DNA of 64,000 nucleotides from Rhizophagus irregularis (taxonomy: Eukaryota > Glomeromycota > Glomeromycetes > Glomerales > Glomeraceae): assembly GCF_026210795.1 (NCBI RefSeq), contig NC_089447.1, positions 3,164,501-3,228,500 of the forward strand. Direction: 5' to 3'. This document shows, one piece after another, positions 45,803 to 57,363 of the stretch (positions are counted from its first letter, which is position 1; every line of letters starts with the position of its first letter). The notes beneath the pieces are model-generated. The model saw only the letters and a list, made by a program, of their open reading frames with translations, did no database searches and had not been told where the DNA came from. The translations under genes were made by a program, and so were the position numbers.

Positions 45803-46151
45803 AATTATATAAAAATTATTAAATTTAAATGTTTATAATTTTTTATATAAACATTTTACATTTTTTTGAAAATTTAATCAGTAAAGCAAGTATAAATAAT
45901 TAAAACTTAGTAAAATTATTTTAGAAAATTTTTCATTTTCTGAAATTGGTAAAACTGCTAAAATTAGTTTAAAATATTTGATTAGTTAAATTAAAATTTT
46001 AAACAAATATATATATATAGAATTATAGATTAAATAAAAATTTCAAAATTTATTAAAATCAATAGCAATTATTTTTAATAATACTAAACAAATTTATATT
46101 TAATATTAAAATTTTTTATACTCTAAAAAAATTATTTTATTACTATTTATA
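45803..46151. other. AT-rich spacer
   Basis: No gene or clear repeat boundary is seen. Confidence 0.4.
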
Positions 46152-46678
46152 TTATCTCTCAAACTGTAGAGACTAAAATTAATTTTAGAAATTTTTGAAT
46201 TTTTAAAATATCTTAAGATCTAATGATCATAGAAAGATGAAATTATATTTATTAGATTCCTCTTATTAAAGTGCATTTAATGATAATAAAATCATAACTC
46301 TAAAATTGATAAATAAAAAGTTATATTAATTTATAAATTTTTAGATTTTATAAGTTATCCTATCATATAATATTTGTAGAAAGATAATTTTATTTCTATC
46401 AGATTCTTTTCATTAAGGCGCATTAAATAGGGTTAATAGATAAAAAGATATTTCAATTTAAAAAATTTAACTACTATTTGTTATAATTTGTTGATCATTT
46501 ACTTTCAAAAAATCATTAATCAAATTGAACTTTTTTTCGATTTTTACTTAGAAAATACTATAGAATTTATTACAAAAATATTGGTTTACATAATAAAATA
46601 TTTTAAGGTATTTAAAATGTCTTTAATTAAAAAACAAAATTGCAGGCAAATTTGGCTGCAAAACAGTTTAAAAGATAA
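46152..46678. mobile_element. MITE of the 548-bp family, inverted relative to 48874 copy
   Basis: The left end TTATCTCTCAAACTGT and the right end, in reverse complement TTATCTTTTAAACTGT, are diverged versions of the 16-17-bp repeats of the copy at 48874-49423. The interior aligns with that copy in reverse complement over nearly its whole length (for example TTGCAGGCAAATTTGGCTGC here and its complement there). Confidence 0.75.
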
Positions 46679-46819
46679 GTTAATCCTAACATCACGAAGT
46701 TAGCTTAATGTTAAACTTATATTTATTAAACACAATCAAATTATTAAATAAATATTTAAATTTTATACTTATTAAATACTTAATACTTTATAAATACTTA
46801 CCGTATATTGCAGGTCACA

Positions 46820-47100
46820 ATACTCCCCCTATGTATAGTATCTTTTTGAAAAATTTTATAAAATTATATAGTACTTAAAAGATATTTTACATTTATCTTA
46901 CGACCCAGTGATTAGATTTGAGCAATCTTTTTTTATTTAATAGATTTTATTGAGCTCTTCAAAATAAAAAAAGATCGCTCAAATTAAACCAGTAAATCAT
47001 GAGATATTTGCAAAAAATGGAATTTTTAAATTTTATTTAGTACTTGAAGGTACAGGGTCAAACCCGATTTTTGTAAGATACCTTGAATACTGTAGCCCAC
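46820..47100. mobile_element. Possible MITE with imperfect inverted arms
   Basis: GATTTGAGCAATCTTTTTT near 46918 pairs with AAAAAAAGATCGCTCAAAT near 46967. Outer segments around TACTTAAAAGATATTT and AGTACTTGAAGGTAC also pair loosely. The ends are not sharp. Long spacers on both sides hold no gene. Confidence 0.35.
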
Positions 47101-47784
47101 GATATATGATATTTATATTTAAAATAAATATTTAGTTATTACTATAGTATATTGCAAATTAAATATTAATTATAAATGCTTTTTAATTGCTGCTTTAAAA
47201 AAACATTCAAAAAATATTTTAAATTAATACTTATTAATTACTCTAAAGGAAATTACTATTTATTTGTAACTGGTTACTTAACATTTTATTAGGTGAAAGA
47301 TCTTATGCATAAATTTTTGTAATTAAAGTAGATCATTATTAAGTCACTTAACTGATTATATATTTGACAATAGGAATCTTTAATGTGTCTGTCAGTTGTG
47401 TCTCCAGGTATATATAGGATATTATTCTATACTAGTGTTTCAATTCGTTAAGATATTATTTGCCAGATAATAAATATCTATTAAACAATTTGGATAAAAC
47501 GGATAACGAATATATTGACGAATTGAATAAATCAAATAACAAATAATAATGAATCAGATATATTGGATGACAAATAATAACAGATTCATCTGATAAATAT
47601 TCGACAAATTTAATTTATAATGATTTGGATTCTGCTAAATCATGTGATATTATACAAATTTTCAAAAAAGGAAATTTTAATTTCTGTGAAAATGGAAATT
47701 CTTTGTTGTTAACGATCAGTTAATGCCAGCTGGAATTATATCTTATACAAATTTTAATGGTATTAACAGATAATCCAGATAATC

Positions 47785-48081
47785 AGGACCCTGGATATCT
47801 CCAAAATAGGTCATAAGTCACACTTTCGGCAGATTGGCCCATTTTTCAGGGACTCAAAAAATCGTTTTTTGTAAATATCTCAGCATCTAGTGGTCCAATT
47901 TTGATGAACCTTTTTTTAACTTGTAGAGCTAAATGAGGGCTACAAAATAAAAAAAAGTTCATTAAAATTGAATCACTGGATGCTGAGATATTTACAAAAA
48001 ACGATTTTTTAAATTTCAGCAAAAAGGGGTATTTTTGGCCAAAAGTCCATTATGACCTTTATATTAGATATCCGGGGTCCT
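47785..48081. mobile_element. hAT-like MITE, 297 bp, with 8-bp target duplication
   Basis: The left end AGGACCCTGGATATCT and the right end AGATATCCGGGGTCCT are inverted copies with one mismatch. AGATAATC flanks both sides exactly (47777-47784 and 48082-48089). The centre is a second palindrome around AAATATCTCAGCATC / GATGCTGAGATATTT. Confidence 0.88.
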
Positions 48082-48089
48082 AGATAATC

Positions 48090-48873
48090 CTTATGCAGAT
48101 ATTCAAATGACGGATTTTTAATTGGATCAAATTAATAGATGGCAAATTCTAATCAGATCAGATAAAATGGTGATGAATATCCTCAGATTGGAATACTATC
48201 TTATACTTCTTTTTCTTAAATATGATTAGCTTAAAGTATGATACAATTAATCACTATTAATCACAAATATCTTTAATAAAAATTTATTTTGCAAACGTGA
48301 AAAAATAATAAGAATAATTTTAATATTTTTAATTTACTACTTTAAATCAATAAAATACTTTATAATTATATTGTTTATTAAAATTTTAATAAATAGATAC
48401 AAAAAAATTCTTAAACTAATTTTATCCAAGTACTAGCAGCGTCTAAGTATTATATACCTTCTGCATAGCGTAGTTTTAAACTAAAGTATAAAAATTATTT
48501 TGTAAAATAAATAGTATATACACGTACTACAGTAAATTTTATTGCAAAAAATAATAACAGTTTCATAAATATTTATTCAAATGTTATGATAAGGTTGCAT
48601 AATAAATGTGAAACTTGGTAAAACTATATTAAAAACTTAATAATAAATTGGTAAAACCTAACTATAAAAATTATATATAATGGCGAAACTATAATAAATT
48701 CTTATAAAAAAATTGTCAAAACTGAGGTTTAGACGTTTTGCCAAATTCAAAAACTAGTTTAGCTTGCAACTATATGTTATGAAAATTAATATTCAAATTA
48801 TTTCATGCCTATTAAACAACTTTACTATTTTGATAAAAGCTAGTTTTATTCACTCAAAGTAGGACCCCACTTA
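48090..48873. other. AT-rich spacer between MITEs
   Basis: No supported gene. The sequence around 47450-47780 and 48090-48200 shares GATAA/CAGAT-type words and may be an older element interrupted by the MITE at 47785. Confidence 0.3.
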
Positions 48874-49423
48874 CTTATCCCTTAAACTGTTTTGCAGCCA
48901 AATTTGCCTGCAATTTTGTTTTTTAATTAAAGACACTTTTAAATATCTTAAAATATTTTATTACATAAACCAATATTTTTGTAATAAATTCTATAGTATT
49001 TTCTAAGTAAAAATCGAAAAAAAAGTTCAATTTGATTAATGATTTTTTAAAAGTAAATGATCGACAAATTATAACAAATAGTAGCTAAATTTTTCAAATT
49101 GAAATATCTTTTTATCAATTAACCCTAGAAATATAAAATTACCACCATTTGATGCATCTTAATGAGAAGAATCTGATAGAAATAAAATTGTCCTTCTACA
49201 AATATTATGTGACAGGATAACTTATAAAATCTAAAAATTTATAAATTGATATAACTTTTCATCTATCAATTTTAGAGTTATGATTTTATTACCATTAAAT
49301 GCGCCTTAATAAGAGGAATCTAACAAATATAATTTCATCTTTCTATGATCACTAGATCTTAAGATATTTTAAAAATTCAAAAATTTTTAAAATTAATTTT
49401 AACCCTACAGTTTAAGGGATAAG
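48874..49423. mobile_element. MITE, ~550 bp, with perfect 17-bp terminal inverted repeats
   Basis: CTTATCCCTTAAACTGT at 48874-48890 is exactly inverted at 49407-49423. The interior carries further inverted segments. The best of three copies in the window (others at 46152 and 22472). No coding capacity. The target duplication is not clear. Confidence 0.85.
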
Positions 49424-49884
49424 ATAGGTCACCACCAGGCCTAAGGTAAAAATCATATATAAAATTCTTTGCAGATTCTATTATAAAAGGAAATTTTATG
49501 TTACATTGTTATGATTTTTTTTCTTTTTAGCTAATTAACCAATAGAATTTAAGAAAAAAATAAGGTAAAAACTATTAGTAAAGGGCTAATTTTCTACAGT
49601 GACCTTTATTATAAGTAAGCGGTATCCTCTCAAAGTACTTAAATTATGCCAATAATGCCATAAAGTACCTGTATTGAAATGTTCAAAAAATAAGTATAGT
49701 TTGATAAATGCAATCACACCTCCATAAGTGCACCTTAGCAGAAGCAAAAAGTGCTAAATTAATGCAGATCAGTTATGAGTTATATATGTGATGTTTATTA
49801 GCCAATGTCAAAATGTAGAAAAAAAATCCTGTCAAAAAGCTGAAATGCTGAAATAATTTTGACATTAAATAATATATCATACTA
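49424..49884. other. AT-rich spacer upstream of LINE relic
   Basis: No supported gene. The 5' part of the LINE relic is missing or unrecognisable here. Confidence 0.35.
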
Positions 49885-50236
49885 GATAAGACGATGCAAA
49901 GGATTAAGATCTCTGAAAATGTTCAAAGATTATTAACTGGTTTATTTTTAGAAAGGAAAATAAGGTTTTTACCTCAGGAGGTTTAACAGAGCCGTATGAT
50001 GTGCGCGTTAGTATAGATCAAAAAGAGATCATATCACCCTTGTTATGAATAATATATTACGACCCCTTGTTATCAAGAGTTAAAGGATCGGATTTAGGAT
50101 ATCAAGTTGATGAATGTCAAAAAATAAATATATATAAAAACATTAGTAAACCTTTAGCCTTTAACATTCCAGGCTTGGCATATATGGATGATACGAATTT
50201 CATAGCTGACTGTAAAGACAATTTGGAAAGGATCTT

Positions 50237-50882
50237 CCTATAAAAAATAAATGTCCAGAAAATGTCTATGAAAATATCCAGAAATTGTCCAGAATAAATC
50301 TGGCATGTTCAGAAATTGTCTGGAAAATGTCTATTTTTTGCTACAAATTTGATACCTAAAATTTTGACATATCCGGACTTTGTTCAGAATATATCCAGAA
50401 ATTGTCCAGTATAAAATTTTGGACAAATTCCGGATAGATAAACCTGGACAAATTCCGGATATAGTAAAAATTCAGATAATTTGAGCTGGACAAATTCTGG
50501 ACGCTACTTCCAAAAAAAGATAAATTAATTTTGTAAAAAAAATGCAAAAAGCACAAGACTGACATTCATAACCTTCTTTGTCATACTAATTAAATTTGCT
50601 AAGCAGGCAAAAATACTATATATCTATAATATAAAACTTTAAGTTAAAAGCAATTATAATGGTCACCTGTTGATCATCTTTTTGTACCAAATTTTATGAA
50701 AAAATATTTCAGGTCAATTTCCGGACAAATTCTGGATAAAATGAAGTATCCAGAAACGAGTGTGTTTTCGGAACAATTTCCGGACATGGTACCTGGCATT
50801 TTCTGGACATTTTCTGGACAATTAATTAGACAAATTTTCTGGACAATTTCTGGACAATTTCTGGACACTTATTTTTTATAGG
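50237..50882. mobile_element. Non-autonomous DNA element with TCCAGAAATTG subterminal repeats
   Basis: The left end CCTATAAAAAATAAATGTCC is mirrored at the right end (reverse complement CCTATAAAAAATAAGTGTCC). Many copies of TGTCCAGAAATTG lie inside each end in opposite orientation. It splits the LINE relic just after the MDDTNF segment. The possible duplication (AGGATCTT / AGGGTCTT) has one mismatch. Confidence 0.75.
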
Positions 50883-51746
50883 GTCTTGGAAATTGCAGAT
50901 TTGTTCTATTCTTTAAACAACATTAAGGTTAACAAAGAAAAATCAGAACTATTTTGAGAAAAAGAAAAATACTTCCAGGAGATAACAAAGTTAATATAAG
51001 ATTTGGAAGTACAGATTTGAAATTAAAACCAACAATGAAAAAAGGTTCGATAAGAATGTTTGGAGTCTGGTTTAATGCTTTTAATAAGAAGGATCACGTC
51101 ATAAAACAAATTAAAAAAGAAATAAGAAATTGTTGTCAGTCTATGATCTTACGGAAAAATAAACAAATGTTATATATATTCAATACGTTAATTATACCAA
51201 AAGTCAAATATCATACACAACTATTAATTCTTTCAGATAGGCATTTAGGACCATTTTTAAGAATAAATTAGGATTAGCACAAACAGAGCCAAATGATAGT
51301 TTAAAAAATTTTCACAATAATCAGTTACAAGCCAAAATTACGAATTTCATACTTCAGCTTAATGATAAAATGAATTAGGAAAGATAACTAAAATTAGGCT
51401 ATTTAACTTACAAGAATTATTATTATTAGCCGAGAATCCCTTAATAGCTTTGACTTCAGAAGATATAATTAATTTTAAGAAAATTCTTAAAAAACAATTA
51501 TTTAATTCGTTCATATTTGATAATATAAAATTGATGAAGAACATAATTTTAGTATAAGTGATTACAAAGTCAGTTTATTTTGAGAATTTTATTTCGATTA
51601 AAAAGCTGAATATAATTTTTTTAGATCAAATGTTAACTTTAGATGGAAAAAGTTTGTTAACCCACAAAGAGATACTTTACAAAAAATTCATTAAGAAAAA
51701 ATTAATTCAAACAAATATTATTAAGAATAGATGGTTAAAATTTAGA

Positions 51747-52133
51747 GATGGTCAGTCGGTCCTGCGGTCTTTGATCGGTCCTGATCGGTCTTTAGGAAAT
51801 TTTTGGAAAAGTAATAAGGCTGTGCTTCCAATTTTTTGTAGCACAACAGAACTGATTAAAGACCAAAAAGTGGTAAATTTTGGTCTCAATCTAATCACCC
51901 AATTTAGAGCTAGGCAGGTTTTTATTTTGCCAAAACCAGTATTTTTTGCTTTTTTCGGTCTTTTTCCAATTTTGCCTCTGCTGGTCTTAAAAAAAGAAGT
52001 ATAAAGGCCAAATTTTGACATTTATTGGTCTTTAGCCATACTCGCTGCGCCTTAAAAATTCAAGGGTGCATTCCTTATAACTTTCCCAAAGACCGGGCAG
52101 GACCGTCCAGGACCGAAAGACCGACTGACCATC
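51747..52133. mobile_element. MITE, 387 bp, GGTC-rich ends
   Basis: The left end GATGGTCAGTCGGTC and the right end GACCGACTGACCATC (via CGAAAGACCGACTGACCATC) are inverted copies. Pairing continues for about 50 bases with repeated CGGTCCTG / CGGTCTTT words. Inserted in the LINE relic. The target duplication is not resolved. Confidence 0.8.
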
Positions 52134-53757
52134 CTTATTAAAATTAGAAACCGAATTGGTAGATAATATTTCGATTAATAGGAAATTAAAAAAGATATAT
52201 ACGAAAAAATTAATACACAGTACGCGTCAAATTTAAAATGGTGCCAATAGCAGCAGATCCTCTTGCTAAAAAATTCATTGGGACGATTAAAAATGTTATG
52301 TTAGAACAAACATATTATATGGGAAAGTAGTTGGTATGGAAGTCGCTTTAATTAATATAGCGCATTATATTGTAGTAAGTGAGTCAGAAGACTTTAATGT
52401 TGTGTTTAATAAATGTATGAATGTGTTTTAGATGATAGGTCGTTATTAGATATGCCAAAATTTAAACAAGACCCGTGTGTCTTTTCGACTGAATTAAAGA
52501 TACTTTACGATAATTTTTTTAAAAATAATCCAAATAGTTATTTGGCGGACGATATTAGAAATTAAAATTGAAGATGATAATATGGGTGTAGAACACCAAA
52601 ATGTTATTAAAAATTTATCATGGAAGAAAAATGTAATAACAACTTAAGTAAAAAAAGTAGTAATAACGGAGAAAAATACATATTTATGTTGATGGATCAG
52701 TAGTTAATAGTGGAATCGGAAAATATAGTAGGATTAGCAGGTTTGACGAAAATCATAATTTAATAGATGAATTATATGCGACAATCGAGAATTGGATTAC
52801 GTCGATTAAGGCGGAAACGTTTGCCTTTTTGTTGGAGTTATTTATTGGACATGATATCGAAAAAGTTTATATATATACGGACAGTGAATTGGTTTATAAC
52901 CGTTTCAATGATTTAGTTAAAAAAAATGATTTCGTTAATGCACGTAAAATTTTCAAAGAACAAAATAATTTATATTATTGGGCTTTGATCAAGTTAAAGT
53001 TAAAGCACATGCGGATACCAATTTCATAATATATTGGATGGAAAAATTTAAAAAAAAATAGTCGATATTAATAGAGTTTACACAATAAAAATAGATTTTA
53101 TTAATATTCCTTCGATTGACTATATAGTTCTTTGGAATAACATAATAGTAGAAAAATAATTACGTCGCTTTATAAGATATAATACGGAAATTTGTAATCT
53201 AGAAAATTTCTTCAATTTAAATAGAAATTCGAAATATATCCAAGTGGAAGTGGATTGGTCTTTAACCTTTGAATATTTAAAAGAGGGAGAAAAGGTGTTA
53301 ACGACCTCATTTTGGACAACAAGGAGAAGAAGGAAGAAAATACAAAGGCTAATTGAAGAGATGCCTACAATAGAACAATGTAAAAAATCAGCGTATGAAA
53401 TTTATAAGAACTGGAAATGTGTGATAAGAAAAGGTTAAAGGACATTATTGGAAAATCAATAAAATTTCTAGCAAACGAGATTATAAATTTAGAAAAATAT
53501 AATTGCGATGTGAAAAAATTAGAAAATTTGTTTAACAACGAAAAGTTCGGGAAACTTTTAGTTGACGAAAGTAATTTGACATTTACAGATTTGATTAAAG
53601 GTATATTTCCGCTTAAATTATCTGAATTTATATCAAGCGAATTTAAAATGAATATCGAAGATAAAGTCAAAGTGGCTATACGACGAAACCAAAATAATTT
53701 GGAACGAAAGATGAGAGTTACAAATTTTAAAAGAAAAAAAAATTGAAAATAAATAAA

Positions 53758-54002
53758 AAGAAAAAAATAAGTATAGGAGGCAAGGGATATAGATTGATAT
53801 TTAGAAAAAAATAGAAGTATATCAACGCAAGTGCCTAGACTGGGAGCAGAGGGCTTCTGAATAGCATATATTTCAATAAGAAACCTTCCGGGATATTAAA
53901 ATTTTATTTTATTTTGTTTTTTTCGTTCTTTTATTTTATTTATTTCTTTCCTTTTGCCCTTTGGAGTAAGTTTTCTTTTTATTTCAAGGTAAAATTTTGA
54001 GC
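53758..54002. other. Presumed 3' UTR of the LINE relic and T-rich tract
   Basis: After the last coding trace the sequence has a moderately GC-rich patch (GTGCCTAGACTGGGAGCAGA, about 53831) and then a T-rich tract. No gene is seen. Confidence 0.35.
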
Positions 54003-54033
54003 CCGACATCCGGAGCGGTATGTCGGATGTCGG
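54003..54033. repeat. Perfect 10-bp-stem hairpin
   Basis: CCGACATCCG (54003-54012) and CGGATGTCGG (54024-54033) are exact inverted repeats around an 11-base centre. It is GC-rich in AT-rich surroundings. It may be a terminator-like RNA fold or the remnant of an element end. Confidence 0.7.
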
Positions 54034-54169
54034 ATTGTCACGTGAATCAAGATTTATACTAAATGATCAATATTGAAATAAACAAAATAAAAAAGTTCAA
54101 TTATACAACCAATTATTTCATGCTATCATGACACAATTAATGCTTTCATTACATATTAGATAGCAAATA

Positions 54170-54450
54170 ATTAGAAGACTTGACAACTCGGCAAATTGCT
54201 AAACACCTTGGTATTAGTAAGTCAGCTGTTGATCGCGTATGCCAATATTTAAGAAAACATAGAGAAAAGCTTCCTTTATTTTCAACTCTAATGACCTAAA
54301 ATACCTTGAAGTTCTGCTTAAAGAAAGATTGACTAGTATTTGTATGAACTTCAATCAGAAATGGAACTTTGGATGTGAAGAAGTCTAAGTATTTCAACAT
54401 TATGCCGAACTTTACATAGACTTGGATATACGCACAAAAAAGTATATAAT
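54170..54450 (+). pseudogene. Tc1/mariner-type transposase fragment
   Basis: The first frame reads LTTRQIAKHLGISKSAVDRV, a helix-turn-helix of Tc1-like transposases. A shifted frame follows with YLEVLLKERLTSI and then TLCRTLHRLGYTHKKVY, the usual next landmarks. At least two frameshifts or stops. The DDE domain is absent. Confidence 0.7.
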
Positions 54451-54689
54451 TTTTATTCCAGAAACATTTATTTTAATAATTAATATATAAATATAAATAT
54501 GATATGAATCAATAATTCAGTTCATTCATATGATTATATGAGTTACGTTAACTATCGACATACCGGGTTCAAAATTTTACTTTGTCCCGAATAATATGAA
54601 AACAGCTTTAATACATGCAAAAAAAAAATAAATACAAAGCTGTGAACAAAGTTCACTGATAAATGACGTTTCTATGCTAATATACATGA

Positions 54690-54868
54690 TTATTTTTTCT
54701 TAATTCTTTCTTCCACACGACGCTTCTTAGTCGCGAGTTCATCACTAACTGACGCCCTATCCTTTAATAAACCCACTATAATCCCCAAGATCCTCTCACA
54801 TTTTTACGCAATTCGGCTGGATCCTCTTCTGTTAGTGAAATTCTATACTCAGTCCTGGCTCTATTTAG
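54690..54868 (-). pseudogene. Crinkler-type C-terminal tail fragment
   Basis: On the minus strand, ARTEYRISLTEEDPAELRKN is followed, after a one-base shift, by RILGIIVGLLKDRASVSDEL and a basic end before TAA. This acidic-then-basic tail is one I associate with Rhizophagus CRN-type proteins. The sequence just beyond it (54580-54690) shares words with 57720-57830 downstream of the CRN pseudogene. It begins right after the stop of the membrane protein gene. Confidence 0.45.
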
Positions 54869-55752
54869 CATTCACCCAAATTTTGATTGTTATCAGGAAT
54901 TTTTTGGCAACTTTCAGAAACGTTTATCAGTGACATTAATACAGTTGCTACTCCTGTTACTATACCAATATTATTACCAAAAATTGGCAATGAAGGAGCT
55001 CTAGTAGCAACTAAATATGTACCAACTAAAGAGAAAAAAAGTGTTGCTATAATAAATATGAATCTTAATTTTTGGCAATATTGAAGTATAAGTGGTGTTG
55101 ATAAAAAGCCTACTGCAGTAATTAATGAAGCACCATATACTTCCCAATGATTAATTTCTTTAAAATCGGGTTGACATTTTAAAAATGGCCAAAAAATCAC
55201 CAAAATTTTAGCTGCCATATCAACAAGTGGAGAAAGTACGTTAACAAATATTTTTATATATTTTATAGTTTTATTTTCAGTTTCATCTTTACATCCAAAA
55301 TCCTGAATCGTAGTTTTAAAAAGTACTAACAATAACCAAAATCCTAAGGTTATACCATATTCTCCTTGGCATACTTCTTTACCACACATTAATGGACAAG
55401 GCATAGATTTATATTTATCGTAACCGATAACGTTGATTATAACAACATTTTGTATTATAGCAAGAGCTAATTTACTTATTGTTGTCACCCACCATGGAAG
55501 AAAATTTAATTTGCAAGTAGTTTTATCATGTTGTTCGTTTCTTTGACAGCAAGATTTTTTGCAAGCTTTAAAAGTTATAGCAAATATTTGTAACAATATA
55601 AAGGAAATAGTAACCCAAGTAACAATTCCAGATTGAGCCCAGTATTTCTCTAAAATTGTAAATTCTGTGTTATCAACGTTAGTAGCATTAACATTAGTCG
55701 TAGTATTCACATTATATTGCGCTTTTTCAATAAAAACCAGAGCTAAAAACAT
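54865..55752 (-). CDS. Multi-pass membrane protein, 295 residues, family unknown
   Basis: A single uninterrupted frame on the minus strand from ATG at 55752 to TAA at 54867-54865. Hydrophobic segments near residues 42-61, 89-109, 131-148, 165-190, 204-224, 230-250 and 260-278 suggest about seven helices. The N-terminal 40 residues carry several N-x-T sites (NTT, NAT, NTE), suggesting a lumenal or outer N-terminus. Cys-rich loops follow (KACKKSCCQ, PCPLMCGKEVC). The absence of introns is unusual beside the other intact genes here. No family is recognised; a receptor-like or channel-like role would be a guess. The next sequence downstream is CRN debris with no spacer. Confidence 0.7.
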   Translation of the reverse strand: MFLALVFIEKAQYNVNTTTNVNATNVDNTEFTILEKYWAQSGIVTWVTISFILLQIFAITFKACKKSCCQRNEQHDKTTCKLNFLPWWVTTISKLALAIIQNVVIINVIGYDKYKSMPCPLMCGKEVCQGEYGITLGFWLLLVLFKTTIQDFGCKDETENKTIKYIKIFVNVLSPLVDMAAKILVIFWPFLKCQPDFKEINHWEVYGASLITAVGFLSTPLILQYCQKLRFIFIIATLFFSLVGTYLVATRAPSLPIFGNNIGIVTGVATVLMSLINVSESCQKIPDNNQNLGEC

Positions 55753-57095
55753 TTTAATTCTCAGTTAATTCAATGAAATTATCTAGGTATTCGGGTTAGG
55801 TAACAAAGACGTGGTATAATGATTTACTAGCTTTAGGTAGTTAGCCTTCATTCTAATCGGACCTTATATATATACGTTCAAACGGATAAGTGAGATGAGA
55901 TTAACGCCATGAATAGTGGGATCATGAATAGTGAGGCCACGATATGAATAGTGGGATGATTATGCGTTTTTATGTCATACTATTATGTAGCATGATGTGT
56001 CCCATTGCAAGATACACTCAGAATAGAATTGTGGATGATATTTATAAGTGGCGTTGTGGTGTCAAAAAATAAATATAATCAGTGCTATGTGACACGCTTG
56101 TGCACAAATCCATTTTTTTTTATTATTCAGCATAGAGAAAAGAATGCCAAAAAGCTTGTGCCAAAATACTACAGTTTATGGTTAGACCAGTGTTTGCAAT
56201 TTGCCCAATTGGGCATTTGGACATCCAATTGGACATATGTTGACTCTATTCGATTTTATCAAATAATGTGTTTTATTTTATATTAAAATTTTTATAAACA
56301 ATGTAAATCTCTAACACAATAAAATAAATCGCATAATAAGCAAGTCAGACAAAAAGGGTTTACTAACTGTCTTGCCTTCTTTTTATATAATTTGTAGCAG
56401 TCCAAGAGTCGAATTTGGAATAAATCTTCAGGGAATTATGATGTCGTCACGGAAAATCAGATCAATGGATTCGCTCAAAGACATAATAAAAGCCTTGATC
56501 GCTAACCATATGGGATCGTGCCTCATGAGTATCTGCGGGAAAGTTCGAGAATATTACGCGTTTACAAGATGTTGCGGTTAATTTTTTTTACAATCATCTT
56601 AACAATAATTTTCCCGAATATTATAGAATATCATACTGCGCATTTATTGGGATGCAAATACAATCCCTCAATCCCCACAACCATACTATGCGGAATTTAT
56701 CATGTAAATATATTGTGCTTAATGCATCTTTGCTTTATTGATTGTAAATAAAAAGTACATATCAGATCTTAGATCGTGATACAACTTCGCTTATACACAA
56801 GACATGATAAAGTCTTATTGCGTCTATTCTATCCACCTCCTGATACTTGCTAAGTTCATTGTACCATCGCCCTAACCTAATAGTCCGTTTCATTTGTTTG
56901 CATTCGTGATTAGTAACGAGATCCTTGGAATGGAAACTAGGTATTAGTCCTAATGACAAAAAAGTACTAAAATCTTATGTCGCATAGCTCTATCCTCTTT
57001 GATCTGTTGTTTTGCAAAAAACCTCTAATCTGATAATTTTAACCGAGCTATGAACAGAGCGAATAGCATTTTCCTGATATCATGCTGCACATTCA
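55753..57095. other. Upstream region and gene debris
   Basis: 55753-55990 should hold the promoter of the membrane protein gene, with a TATATATATAC word at 55866-55876. It also contains repeated GAATAGTGGGATCATGAATAG-like words near 55911-55950. Beyond 56000 the G+C is higher and short coding-like stretches occur on both strands. One is minus 56959-56762, with IRLGRWYNELSKYQEVDRID; a similar theme lies near 56210-56280 on plus. These look like fragments of repeated fungal genes. Nothing intact. Confidence 0.35.
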
Positions 57096-57099
57096 GGTG

Positions 57100-57345
57100 A
57101 TCGATCTCACATGAAGTTTTCGTTATGCTACGATCTCGAACTTAAGTTTATTGCTTGAAGTGTTGCAGGCAAGACAATATTCTATTCCATTTTTATACCA
57201 TTCGCCATGTAATCCATAATTTCCATGTTTTCCATCACCAATAGGGCATGGTGAGCTTCACGGCTGGGCAGATACAAAATTATAATTATCAATCCCTCTA
57301 AAGCTATTTCGGAATTTCAAGTATGAGAAATGCTCTAACACGGAT
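57100..57345 (-). pseudogene. Fragment of a repeated fungal gene with CPIGDGKHG motif
   Basis: The minus strand reads SVLEHFSYLKFRNSFRGID, then a stop, then CPIGDGKHGNYGLHGEWYK, GIEYCLACNTSSNKLKFEI and TAG/TAA. The Cys/His pattern suggests a small zinc-binding module. Presumably linked to the adjoining coiled-coil fragment, but that is inference. Confidence 0.4.
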
Positions 57346-57363
57346 TTGATAATTAACTCTGAA

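Larger units (their letters stand above)
49885..53757 (+). pseudogene. Older LINE relic: RT, RNase H and C-terminal region
   Basis: The relic has the same order of motifs as the LINE at 26218 but is strongly diverged and full of stops and shifts. RT fragments are IDQKEIISPLL then IIYYDPLLSRVKGSDLGYQ (about 50012-50110) and GLAYMDDTNFIADC (about 50175-50220). The thumb region MFGVWFNAFNKKDHVIKQI is at about 51057. An RNase H fragment with IYVDGSVVNSG is at about 52680, and YIYTDSELVYNRFNDL at about 52870. A basic C-terminal region runs to about 53746. Two DNA elements (50237-50882 and 51747-52133) are inserted in it. There is no endonuclease domain, so it is probably 5'-truncated. Confidence 0.75.

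Noticed and set aside
50674..50881. Overlapping plus and minus frames with repeated NCPE / QFPDM words
   Set aside because: Translation of the TGTCCAGAAATTG repeats of a DNA element.
51747..52133. Coding frames of 148 and 89 codons overlapping the MITE
   Set aside because: They run through the inverted-repeat element and are antisense to each other.
55900..56760. Several plus-strand frames of 65-93 codons
   Set aside because: Short, overlapping and without complete motifs; treated as debris, not genes.
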